DNA of 64,000 bases. It comes from Erwinia aphidicola. GTDB lineage: Bacteria; Pseudomonadota; Gammaproteobacteria; Enterobacterales; Enterobacteriaceae. The notes under the pieces are model-generated. The model was given only the letters and a program-made list of their open reading frames with translations, was not told where the DNA came from and ran no database searches. Shown here in pieces: positions 56,741 to 64,000 of this stretch (position 1 is the first letter of the stretch; each line of letters begins with the position of its first letter). A program made the position numbers and the translations under genes. The DNA lies in contig NZ_JAMKCQ010000001.1 of the NCBI RefSeq assembly GCF_024169515.1, forward strand, positions 992,001 through 1,056,000, read 5' to 3'.

Positions 56741-58486
56741 ATGGCAGGAAGAATTCCACGCGTATTTATCAATGACTTACTCGCACGCACGGACATCGTG
56801 GATCTTATTGATGCCCGGGTGAAGCTGAAAAAGCAGGGTAAAAACTATCACGCGTGCTGCCCTTTCCATAATGAGAAAACCCCCTCCTTCACGGTAAACG
56901 GCGAGAAACAGTTTTATCACTGTTTCGGCTGCGGTGCACACGGCAACGCCGTCGACTTCCTGATGAATTACGATCGTCTGGAATTTGTCGAAAGCATCGA
57001 AGAACTGGCGACCCTGTATGGTCTGGAAGTGCCGTATGAAAGCGGTAACGGTCCCAGCCAGCTTGAGCGTCACCAGCGTCAAAGTCTTTATCAGTTAATG
57101 ACCGGTCTGCGCGATTTCTATCAGCAGGCGCTGGCTCAAAGCCAGTCGGCAGGCGCGCGTGAATATCTGGCGCAGCGCGGGCTAAGCGAAGAGGTCATTA
57201 AACATTTTTCTATCGGTTTCGCCCCTGCGGGCTGGGACAACGCGCTTAAACGCTTTGGCCGTAATCCTGATGACCGCCAGTCGCTGATCGACGCCGGTAT
57301 GCTGGTCACCAACGATCAGGGCCGCAGCTACGATCGCTTCCGTGAGCGCGTGATGTTTCCTATCCACGATAAGCGTGGGCGGGTGATTGGCTTTGGTGGC
57401 CGGGTACTCGGCGACGGGATGCCGAAATATCTCAACTCGCCGGAAACCGATATTTTCCATAAAGGCCGCCAGCTATACGGCCTGTATGAAGCACAAAAAA
57501 ATTATCCTGAACCGCCTAAGCTGTTGGTGGTTGAAGGGTACATGGACGTGGTGGCGCTGGCGCAGTTTGGCGTGGATTACGCCGTGGCCTCGCTGGGGAC
57601 CTCCACCACAGCTGAACATATTCAGCTGCTGTTCCGCGCCACCAACACCGTGATTTGCTGTTACGACGGTGACCGTGCAGGCCGCGAGGCAGCCTGGCGT
57701 GCGCTGGAAACCGCATTACCTTACATGAATGACGGTCGTCAGCTACGCTTTATGTTCCTGCCTGACGGCGAAGACCCGGATACGCTGGTGCGTAAAGAGG
57801 GTAAAGAGGCGTTTGAAGCGCGGATGGAGCAGGCAATGCCGCTCTCCGGGTTTCTGTTCGATACGCTGATGCCGCAGGTCGATTTGCGCTCGCCGGATGG
57901 CCGCGCGCAGCTCAGCACCCTGGCCCTGCCGCTGATTAGCCAGGTGCCGGGCGAGACGCTGCGCATCTACCTGCGTCAGGAGCTGGGCAACAAGCTGGGG
58001 ATCCTTGACGATAGCCAGTTGGAGAAGCTGCTGCCGAAGCAAGCGGAAAATGCGAAACCGCCCGCGCAGCCCCAGCTAAAACGCACAACCATGCGTATAC
58101 TTATTGGGCTGCTGATCCAGAACCCGCAGCTGGCGATGATGGTGCCCTCGCTTGATGGGCTGGAGCAGTCGGATTTACCCGGTTTTCCGCTGTTCGTTGA
58201 GTTAGTGAGCACTTGCGTTGCTCAACCTGGCCTGACGACCGGACAGCTACTAGAGTTATACCGCGGCACAAAATTTAGCCAGAGCCTTGAAACCCTGGCA
58301 ACATGGAACCACATGATAGTAGATGACGAAGTGGACACCATGTTTAAGGATGCGCTGGGCAGTATGTACGATGACGCACTGGAGCGTCGGCTGGAAGAGC
58401 TGATTGCCCGTGACCGCACGCACGTACTGAGCGCAGAAGAGCGCCGCGAGTTCTGGACGCTAAGCCAGGCTCTGAAGAAACAGTAA
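56741..58486 (+). CDS. dnaG: DNA primase DnaG
   Basis: The replicative primase, 581 residues, same length as E. coli. The zinc ribbon is C40, H43, C61 and C64 (CCPFHNEKTPSF, HCFGCGAHGNAVDF). The TOPRIM catalytic core shows VVEGYMDVVAL, ASLGTSTT and CYDGDRAGREA. The C-terminal ~150 residues form the helicase-binding domain contacting DnaB. Poor codon adaptation of dnaG and the upstream T1 stem normally keep it low. rpoD follows after an unusually long 379-base spacer. Confidence 0.97.
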   Translation: MAGRIPRVFINDLLARTDIVDLIDARVKLKKQGKNYHACCPFHNEKTPSFTVNGEKQFYHCFGCGAHGNAVDFLMNYDRLEFVESIEELATLYGLEVPYESGNGPSQLERHQRQSLYQLMTGLRDFYQQALAQSQSAGAREYLAQRGLSEEVIKHFSIGFAPAGWDNALKRFGRNPDDRQSLIDAGMLVTNDQGRSYDRFRERVMFPIHDKRGRVIGFGGRVLGDGMPKYLNSPETDIFHKGRQLYGLYEAQKNYPEPPKLLVVEGYMDVVALAQFGVDYAVASLGTSTTAEHIQLLFRATNTVICCYDGDRAGREAAWRALETALPYMNDGRQLRFMFLPDGEDPDTLVRKEGKEAFEARMEQAMPLSGFLFDTLMPQVDLRSPDGRAQLSTLALPLISQVPGETLRIYLRQELGNKLGILDDSQLEKLLPKQAENAKPPAQPQLKRTTMRILIGLLIQNPQLAMMVPSLDGLEQSDLPGFPLFVELVSTCVAQPGLTTGQLLELYRGTKFSQSLETLATWNHMIVDDEVDTMFKDALGSMYDDALERRLEELIARDRTHVLSAEERREFWTLSQALKKQ

Positions 58487-58512
58487 TCGCAGCAGGCTTA
58501 ACCAGGCGCTGC

Positions 58513-58539
58513 GGGCTGACCGGAAAAGAGGGTCAGCCC
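58513..58539. repeat. Palindromic repeat in the dnaG-rpoD spacer
   Basis: Perfect 9-bp arms GGGCTGACC (58513-58521) and GGTCAGCCC (58531-58539) around a loop GGAAAAGAG, followed by CTACATC. It has the same build as the other GTAGGGGC-type palindromes (here CCCCTAC on the right arm) and lies 27 bases after the dnaG stop, inside the operon transcript. Confidence 0.72.
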
Positions 58540-58632
58540 CTACATCACAGAAGATTTTAGGGTTCGCCCCAAAGTCACACAGAATTTAGAGGCGTTATCG
58601 GCGCAGTCAGTTTGCACACCGCCTGCGCGCAG

Positions 58633-58680
58633 CACCCGGAGCGTACTGAAGTACGTGAGGAGTGCGAGCACAGCCGGGGT
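58633..58680. repeat. Second repeat in the dnaG-rpoD spacer (enterobacterial intergenic repeat)
   Basis: CCCGG (58635) and CCGGG (58674) frame a stem CGTAC-TGAA-GTACG (58642-58655). The surrounding GAAGTACGTGAGGAGTGCGAG and TTCAAAATGGCAAGTGA text, running from about 58590 to 58730, is of a kind I recall as a scattered intergenic repeat in Serratia, Yersinia and Erwinia. I do not assert an official name. It also lies inside the rpoD operon leader. Confidence 0.55.
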
Positions 58681-58865
58681 TCAAAATGGCAAGTGAGATA
58701 GCCTCGACAAAGATATCAGCGGCTTAAGTGCCGAATTCGAGTCAGGCAGCCCCTGACAGCCGCCATGACGGGCAGCGGCAATAATCTAAACGCCCTCACT
58801 GTTATTGTTGGCATCTTAGCCGACCCGACACCAATCTAATTTAACAGAAGTGTGGATACCGTCTT

Positions 58866-60707
58866 ATGGAGCAAAACCCGCAGTCACAGCTGAAGCTACT
58901 TGTCACCCGTGGTAAGGAGCAAGGCTATCTGACCTATGCCGAGGTCAATGACCATCTGCCGGAAGATATCGTCGACTCCGATCAGATTGAAGACATCATC
59001 CAGATGATTAACGACATGGGCATCCAGGTAGTGGAAGAAGCGCCTGATGCCGATGATCTGATGCTGAATGAAAACAACAACGATACGGACGAAGATGCTG
59101 CTGAAGCGGCTGCTCAGGTGCTATCCAGCGTAGAGTCCGAAATCGGGCGTACTACCGACCCGGTGCGCATGTACATGCGTGAAATGGGTACCGTTGAACT
59201 GTTGACTCGCGAAGGCGAAATCGACATCGCGAAGCGCATCGAAGACGGTATCAACCAGGTACAGTGCTCGGTTGCTGAATATCCTGAAGCCATTACCTAC
59301 CTGCTTGAGCAGTACGATCGCGTTGAAGCGGGCGAAGCGCGCCTGTCAGACCTGATCACCGGTTTTGTTGATCCCAACGCGCAGGAAGATATCGCACCGA
59401 CGGCGACCCATGTCGGTTCCGAGCTGTCTGAAGCTGAGCGTGACGACAACGAAGAAGAAGACGAAGAAGATGACGACAGCTCGGACGATGACAACAGCAT
59501 CGACCCGGAGCTGGCGCGTGAAAAATTCAACGATCTGCGCGTACAGTACGAGAAAACCCGTACCGTTATCAAAGCGAAAAGCCGCAGCCACGCTGATGCC
59601 ATCGCTGAGATCCAGAATCTTTCCGACGTCTTTAAGCAGTTCCGCCTGGTGCCGAAGCAGTTCGACTTCCTGGTAAACAGCATGCGCGTGATGATGGACC
59701 GCGTACGTACTCAGGAACGCCTGATTATGAAGCTGTGCGTTGAACTGTGCAAAATGCCGAAGAAGAACTTCATTACTCTGTTCACCGGCAATGAAACCAG
59801 CGAAACCTGGTTCAAAGCGGCACTGGCAATGAACAAGCCGTGGTCTGAAAAGCTGAACGACGTGTCAGAAGATGTGCATCGTGGCCTGCAGAAACTGCAG
59901 CAGATTGAGCAAGAAACCGGCCTGACCATTGAGCAGGTGAAGGATATCAACCGCCGCATGTCTATCGGTGAAGCGAAAGCGCGCCGTGCGAAGAAAGAGA
60001 TGGTTGAAGCAAACTTACGTCTGGTTATCTCTATCGCTAAGAAATACACCAACCGCGGTCTGCAGTTCCTTGATCTGATTCAGGAAGGCAACATCGGCCT
60101 GATGAAAGCGGTGGATAAGTTTGAATACCGCCGTGGTTATAAGTTCTCGACGTATGCTACCTGGTGGATCCGTCAGGCGATCACCCGTTCTATCGCCGAC
60201 CAGGCGCGTACCATCCGTATTCCGGTGCATATGATTGAGACGATCAACAAGCTCAACCGTATTTCGCGCCAGATGCTGCAGGAGATGGGCCGCGAGCCAA
60301 CGCCGGAAGAGCTGGCTGAGCGCATGCTGATGCCGGAAGATAAAATCCGCAAGGTGCTGAAAATTGCCAAAGAGCCGATCTCGATGGAGACGCCAATTGG
60401 TGATGATGAAGATTCACATCTGGGTGATTTTATCGAAGACACCACGCTGGAGCTGCCGCTGGACTCTGCCACCTCTGAGAGCCTGCGTTCTGCTACCCAC
60501 GACGTGCTGGCTGGCCTGACTGCGCGTGAAGCGAAAGTGCTGCGTATGCGTTTCGGTATCGATATGAACACCGACCACACGCTGGAAGAAGTTGGCAAGC
60601 AGTTTGACGTGACGCGTGAGCGTATCCGTCAGATTGAAGCGAAGGCGCTGCGTAAACTGCGCCATCCAAGCCGCTCTGAAGTGCTGCGCAGCTTCCTCGA
60701 CGATTAA
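58866..60707 (+). CDS. rpoD: RNA polymerase sigma-70 factor RpoD
   Basis: The housekeeping sigma factor, 613 residues, the same length as in E. coli. Region 1.1 is at the N-terminus, region 1.2 includes [11 protein letters not shown] near residue 96, and the acidic non-conserved region is near 186-212 ([17 protein letters not shown]). Region 2 includes [17 protein letters not shown], region 3 follows, and region 4.2 HTH is [20 protein letters not shown]. The C-terminus ends SFLDD. Separate transcripts from promoters in or after dnaG are known in E. coli. Confidence 0.98.
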   Translation: MEQNPQSQLKLLVTRGKEQGYLTYAEVNDHLPEDIVDSDQIEDIIQMINDMGIQVVEEAPDADDLMLNENNNDTDEDAAEAAAQVLSSVESEIGRTTDPVRMYMREMGTVELLTREGEIDIAKRIEDGINQVQCSVAEYPEAITYLLEQYDRVEAGEARLSDLITGFVDPNAQEDIAPTATHVGSELSEAERDDNEEEDEEDDDSSDDDNSIDPELAREKFNDLRVQYEKTRTVIKAKSRSHADAIAEIQNLSDVFKQFRLVPKQFDFLVNSMRVMMDRVRTQERLIMKLCVELCKMPKKNFITLFTGNETSETWFKAALAMNKPWSEKLNDVSEDVHRGLQKLQQIEQETGLTIEQVKDINRRMSIGEAKARRAKKEMVEANLRLVISIAKKYTNRGLQFLDLIQEGNIGLMKAVDKFEYRRGYKFSTYATWWIRQAITRSIADQARTIRIPVHMIETINKLNRISRQMLQEMGREPTPEELAERMLMPEDKIRKVLKIAKEPISMETPIGDDEDSHLGDFIEDTTLELPLDSATSESLRSATHDVLAGLTAREAKVLRMRFGIDMNTDHTLEEVGKQFDVTRERIRQIEAKALRKLRHPSRSEVLRSFLDD

Positions 60708-60727
60708 CCGACGGTCTGCGTCACAAG

Positions 60728-60757
60728 ATGGCTCCTCACTGAGGGGCCATTTTTTTG
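60728..60757 (+). terminator. rpoD operon terminator
   Basis: ATGGCTCCTC and GAGGGGCCAT (60728-60750) form a near-perfect stem with an ACT loop, followed by a run of seven T. It lies 21 bases after the rpoD stop, and the convergent mug gene ends at 60780. Confidence 0.93.
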
Positions 60758-60779
60758 CCGACACTTTGGGCCGGATAGC

Positions 60780-61298
60780 TTAACGTCCCTGCTCACGCAA
60801 TGCCTGATCGAGTGCCGCATAGGCCGCCGTCATCTCCTGCTGCGAGGCACGATTCAGGCCGCTGGGATTCGGCAGTACCCAGATTTCGGTGCCAGCAATC
60901 GTCAGAGGCTGCCTGCCCCACTCCACCTTGCTGCGGCGAAATGCCTGCTGATAAGCCTGCTTGCCGAGCACCGCCAGCGCCGCGGGCTGATAGCGCTCAA
61001 TCTTATCCACCAGCGCCTGGCCGCCCTCACGCAGCTCGCTGCCCGCCAGTTCACTGGCCAGCACCGTTGGCCGTTCCACCAGCATGGTAATACCGCAACC
61101 GGTCTCCAGCAGCTGCTGTTCCTGCTCGGGCTTGAGCTGGCTGCGGGTAAAGCCCGCCTGGAAAATGGTTTTCCAGAAGCGGTTACCCGGATGCGCAAAA
61201 TGAAAACCCGTGTGGGCGGAGGATTTTCCTGGGTTAATGCCGCAGAACAGCACTCTCAGTCGGGGCTGGATAATATCGCTGATGCCGTGTGCTTCCAT
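60780..61298 (-). CDS. mug: G/U mismatch-specific DNA glycosylase Mug
   Basis: A 172-residue base-excision repair enzyme that removes uracil or ethenocytosine opposite guanine. The two active-site motifs are [20 protein letters not shown] (with GINPG) and [11 protein letters not shown]. The family Asn in the first motif is retained. It is convergent with rpoD as in E. coli; the ileX tRNA gene found next to mug there is not present. ATG 61298 has a purine-rich GGGAGAGAG upstream. Confidence 0.95.
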   Translation of the reverse strand: MEAHGISDIIQPRLRVLFCGINPGKSSAHTGFHFAHPGNRFWKTIFQAGFTRSQLKPEQEQQLLETGCGITMLVERPTVLASELAGSELREGGQALVDKIERYQPAALAVLGKQAYQQAFRRSKVEWGRQPLTIAGTEIWVLPNPSGLNRASQQEMTAAYAALDQALREQGR

Positions 61299-61351
61299 GA
61301 ATCACTCTCTCCCTGCTAGCGGGCTGCCACGCGTGCGGCAGCCATCGTGAT

Positions 61352-62386
61352 TTAAATCGCGGCAATGACTGCTGCGCTGATCTCTTCGGTGCTCAGCCCG
61401 TGATTTATTTTCTGCTGCGCGGTGACGGTTTCAACGGCGTGCAGGATCGCACGTGCTGCCTGTTGCTCGCCCAGATGTTCCAGCATCATCGCCGCAGACC
61501 AGATAGCGGCAATCGGGTTAGCGATGCCCTGCCCGGCAATATCCGGCGCGGAGCCGTGCACCGGTTCAAACATCGAAGGCACAGCGGGGTCGGGATTGAG
61601 GTTGGCAGAAGCCGCATAGCCCAGCCCGCCCTGAATGGCCGCGCCGAGATCGGTGAGGATGTCGCCAAACAGGTTGGAGGCGACGATCACGTCGAGCGTT
61701 TCCGGGTTCATCACCATTCGTGCTGCAATCGCATCAATATGATAGCGGTTAACCGTGACATCAGGATAGTCGCGCGCCACCTCCTCGGTGACTTCATCCC
61801 ACATCACCATGGTGTATTTCTGCGCGTTGGATTTGGTGACGGAGGCCAGCCGCTTGCTGCGCTTTTGCGCCATCTCAAAGCCAAAGCGCAGAATGCGCTC
61901 AACGCCGCGACGGGTGAAAATTGACGTTTCTACCGCCACTTCCGCCGGGGTTCCCTGGTGAATACGCCCACCCGCGCCGCTGTACTCGCCTTCAGTGTTT
62001 TCACGAATGCAGAGGATATCAAACTCGCTTTTGCGCAGCGGGCCTTCCACTCCCGCCAGCAGGCGGTGCGGCCGTACGTTGGCAAACAGGTCAAACTGCT
62101 TGCGGATGGGCAACAGCAGGCCGTGCAGCGAGACGTTATCCGGCACTTTTTCCGGCCAGCCAACCGCACCCAGCAGCACCGCATCAAATTTCTTCAGCGT
62201 ATCGATACCGTCTTTCGGCATCATCTCACCGTGCTCAAGATAGTATTCGCACGACCACGGGAACCACTCGCCGCCAAGGGCGAAATCAAATTTGGCCGCG
62301 CTGTGGACCAGCACATGCCAGGCAGCGTTAATCACATCCACGCCGATTCCGTCCCCGGGGATCACCGCCACTTGATAGCTTTTCAT
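61352..62386 (-). CDS. Tartrate dehydrogenase / D-malate dehydrogenase family enzyme
   Basis: A 344-residue NAD- and metal-dependent beta-decarboxylating dehydrogenase of the isocitrate/isopropylmalate dehydrogenase family. [23 protein letters not shown], the [10 protein letters not shown] loop, and the metal/substrate site [21 protein letters not shown] with [14 protein letters not shown] are clear. Similarity is to the tartrate dehydrogenase/decarboxylase (TtuC, YeaU/DmlA) group, which oxidises tartrate or D-malate. AAGGAG lies 4 bases before the ATG. In E. coli the tartrate dehydratase ttdAB genes are near this locus, but no ttd genes occur here. Exact substrate is not certain. Confidence 0.88.
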   Translation of the reverse strand: MKSYQVAVIPGDGIGVDVINAAWHVLVHSAAKFDFALGGEWFPWSCEYYLEHGEMMPKDGIDTLKKFDAVLLGAVGWPEKVPDNVSLHGLLLPIRKQFDLFANVRPHRLLAGVEGPLRKSEFDILCIRENTEGEYSGAGGRIHQGTPAEVAVETSIFTRRGVERILRFGFEMAQKRSKRLASVTKSNAQKYTMVMWDEVTEEVARDYPDVTVNRYHIDAIAARMVMNPETLDVIVASNLFGDILTDLGAAIQGGLGYAASANLNPDPAVPSMFEPVHGSAPDIAGQGIANPIAAIWSAAMMLEHLGEQQAARAILHAVETVTAQQKINHGLSTEEISAAVIAAI

Positions 62387-62514
62387 GATGCTCCTTAGAT
62401 GATTAATATAACCAGCAAGATAACATCTTCGCCCAGGTGACGCGTTTGTGCTGCTTTTTTTGGGGTATCTGGCGGCAGAAGCTGCCGAACAGGCACGCTG
62501 TACGCATCAGCCAT

Positions 62515-62536
62515 CGCGGGCCGTGCAAGGCCCGCG
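62515..62536 (-). terminator. Hairpin after the Aer-like gene
   Basis: CGCGGGCC (62515-62522) and GGCCCGCG (62529-62536) form a perfect 8-bp stem with a 6-base loop, 6 bases beyond the receptor gene stop. No T-run is seen, so termination strength is uncertain. Confidence 0.55.
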
Positions 62537-62542
62537 TTCAGA

Positions 62543-64000
62543 TTAGCGGAACACGCTGACTGCCTCTACCAGACGGCTGGCCTGGTTTTTCATACGCTGC
62601 GCCGCCTGCGCGCCTTCGCTGACCAGCGCGCTGTTATCGTGCGTCAGGCGGTCGAGCGCTTCTACCGCCTGCCCGACCTCGCCCAGCCCGGCGCTCTGCT
62701 CGGCCGTTGCCACGCTGATCTGCTGCAGCAGTTCGGTGACGTTCTGCACCTTATCGACAATATCGCCGATCGCCTTGCCCGCTTCATGCACCTGCCCGGC
62801 ACCGGACTCCACCTTGAGATTACTGGCGGCAATCAGTTGGCGGATCTCACTGGCTGCACCGGCGCTGCGCTGCGCCAGGCTGCGCACTTCTCCGGCGACC
62901 ACGGCGAAGCCTTTGCCCTGTTCGCCGGCACGCGCGGCTTCCACCGCCGCATTCAGCGCCAGGATATTGGTCTGGAAAGCGATGCTGTCGATCAGGCCGG
63001 TAATGGTGGCAATCTGGCGCGAGCTGGCGGCGATCTCATCCATCGTCACCACCACGTTCTGCATCACCTCACCGCCCTTCACCGCCGCGTTGCTGGCGGT
63101 ATGCGAGAACTGATTGGCCTGCTCGGTACTCTCGCCGTTGCGCTGCACCGTGCTGGTCATTTGGTTCATGGTGCTGGCCGTCTGCTGCACGCTGGCTGCG
63201 GTCTGTTCGGTATGGCTGTTGATCTTGTCGTTACCGCGCGCCAGCTCGTCGCTGGCGCGATGCACGTCGAGTACCTGATCGCTGACGTCTTTAATCAGCC
63301 AGCGGAACATCAGGCCCAGCTGCCCCACCGCCCGCAGCGTCATACCGATCTCATCAACCCGGTTGAGGTGCTCAACCTGCGGATTAGCGCCGCTGGCCAC
63401 GTCCAGCGCCTGGCGACAGACGGCAGCCATCGGGCGGGCAATCTGGCTTTGCAGCCAGGCATCCACTCCCAGCGCGATCAGCACCGAAAAGGCGCTAAAA
63501 CCGGCCAGCGCCGCGCCCTGCAGCCCGGCGACTGCCGCCGCCGCCACCAGCGGTAGCCACAGCGCCAGCACCGCGCTATGAATGCGCCAGCGCAGTGACA
63601 GCGTTTTCAACAGGGAGAGCGGGCGCAGCCAGCCCGTGCGCAGCAGCAGGCCGCGATGCAAACGCCAGCCCTTGAGCCGCCCCTGATTCATCTTCTGATA
63701 CAGCTGCTCGGCGCCACGCACCTCTTCGGCGCCGGGCTTAACCCGCACCGACATATGGCCGAGTATTTCGCCATGGCGGATCACCGGCACCACGTTGGCG
63801 CGCACCCAGTAATGGTCGCCATTTTTACGGCGGTTTTTCACCAGCCCGGTCCACGGCAGCCCCTGTTTCAGGGTGCTCCACATATCGGCAAAGGCGGCTT
63901 TTGGCATATCGGGGTGGCGTACCAGATTATGAGGCTGACCGTCGATTTCACTGCGATCGTAGCCGCTCACCGCAATAAACGCGCTGTTAGCGTAGGTGAT
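62543..64000 (-). CDS. aer: Aer-like aerotaxis/redox methyl-accepting receptor (5' end missing)
   Basis: The frame is open to the right edge, so the first residues lie outside. The visible part begins within a PAS domain ([16 protein letters not shown], then [12 protein letters not shown] and [14 protein letters not shown]), typical of Aer, which binds FAD there. A membrane hairpin ([30 protein letters not shown] region), a HAMP-like linker and the methyl-accepting signalling domain follow, with the hairpin tip [20 protein letters not shown]. No periplasmic sensor domain is present. In E. coli aer is close to mug as here. It signals oxygen or redox state to CheA/CheW. Confidence 0.92.
   Translation of the reverse strand: MTYANSAFIAVSGYDRSEIDGQPHNLVRHPDMPKAAFADMWSTLKQGLPWTGLVKNRRKNGDHYWVRANVVPVIRHGEILGHMSVRVKPGAEEVRGAEQLYQKMNQGRLKGWRLHRGLLLRTGWLRPLSLLKTLSLRWRIHSAVLALWLPLVAAAAVAGLQGAALAGFSAFSVLIALGVDAWLQSQIARPMAAVCRQALDVASGANPQVEHLNRVDEIGMTLRAVGQLGLMFRWLIKDVSDQVLDVHRASDELARGNDKINSHTEQTAASVQQTASTMNQMTSTVQRNGESTEQANQFSHTASNAAVKGGEVMQNVVVTMDEIAASSRQIATITGLIDSIAFQTNILALNAAVEAARAGEQGKGFAVVAGEVRSLAQRSAGAASEIRQLIAASNLKVESGAGQVHEAGKAIGDIVDKVQNVTELLQQISVATAEQSAGLGEVGQAVEALDRLTHDNSALVSEGAQAAQRMKNQASRLVEAVSVFR

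Noticed and set aside
60708..62542. tRNA gene near mug (ileX position)
   Set aside because: I saw no cloverleaf or CCA-ended segment in the short gaps here.

Overview
The window is chromosomal DNA from a member of the Enterobacterales, most likely Erwiniaceae (Erwinia or a close relative such as Pantoea). The backbone follows E. coli K-12 gene order over a long stretch: yghA-exbDB-metC-yghB-yqhC-yqhD-dkgA-ftsP-plsC-parC, then mdaB-ygiN, parE-yqiA-cpdA-yqiB-nudF-tolC-ygiBCD, ribB, ubiK, hldE-glnE-ygiF, ygiM-cca, uppP, folB, plsY, tsaD, rpsU-dnaG-rpoD, mug and aer. Products match E. coli closely in length and motifs. A periplasmic cyclohexadienyl dehydratase (PheC type), an ERIC element and many small intergenic palindromes also fit Erwinia-like bacteria. 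The genus is an inference; no rRNA or tRNA gene is present.

Layout. (1) 1-7084: the 5' part of a MHYT-GGDEF signalling gene, then a complete archaic (Csu-type) chaperone-usher pilus operon. (2) 7081-16761: yghA, a citrate-type MFS transporter, a compound palindromic repeat region, exbBD with a likely Fur box, metC, an ERIC element, yghB, and the aldehyde-detoxification set yqhC / yqhD-dkgA. (3) 16872-21492: ftsP, plsC and parC. (4) 21493-34310: the accessory region, sitting where E. coli has ygiS-mqsRA-ygiVW-qseBC. It holds a fructose-family PTS operon with a PRD regulator and a class II aldolase, a pheC-like gene, mdaB-ygiN, a LysR regulator, a cytochrome b561-like gene and a five-gene overlapping operon. 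That operon encodes a thermostable-hemolysin/GNAT-like protein, an AMP-ligase, a heme-oxygenase-like diiron enzyme, an SDR and a TPR lipid-export-like periplasmic protein. (5) 34373-62386: conserved housekeeping genes for topoisomerase IV, cAMP and ADP-ribose hydrolysis, TolC, riboflavin (with FMN riboswitch), ubiquinone, LPS heptose, glutamine synthetase control, tRNA CCA addition, peptidoglycan lipid carrier, folate, phospholipid, tRNA t6A and the macromolecular-synthesis operon, followed by mug and a tartrate/malate dehydrogenase. (6) 62543-64000: most of an Aer-like redox/aerotaxis receptor running off the right edge.

The best candidate for an undescribed system is the operon at 30152-34310. 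Four consecutive overlaps couple an acyl-adenylate-forming enzyme to an HDO-type oxidase, a reductase and an acyltransferase-like protein, which together suggest a small acyl-derived metabolite. A second theme is a dispersed family of palindromes, often carrying GTAGGGGC on one arm, found at gene 3' ends throughout the window and even inside the rpoD operon.
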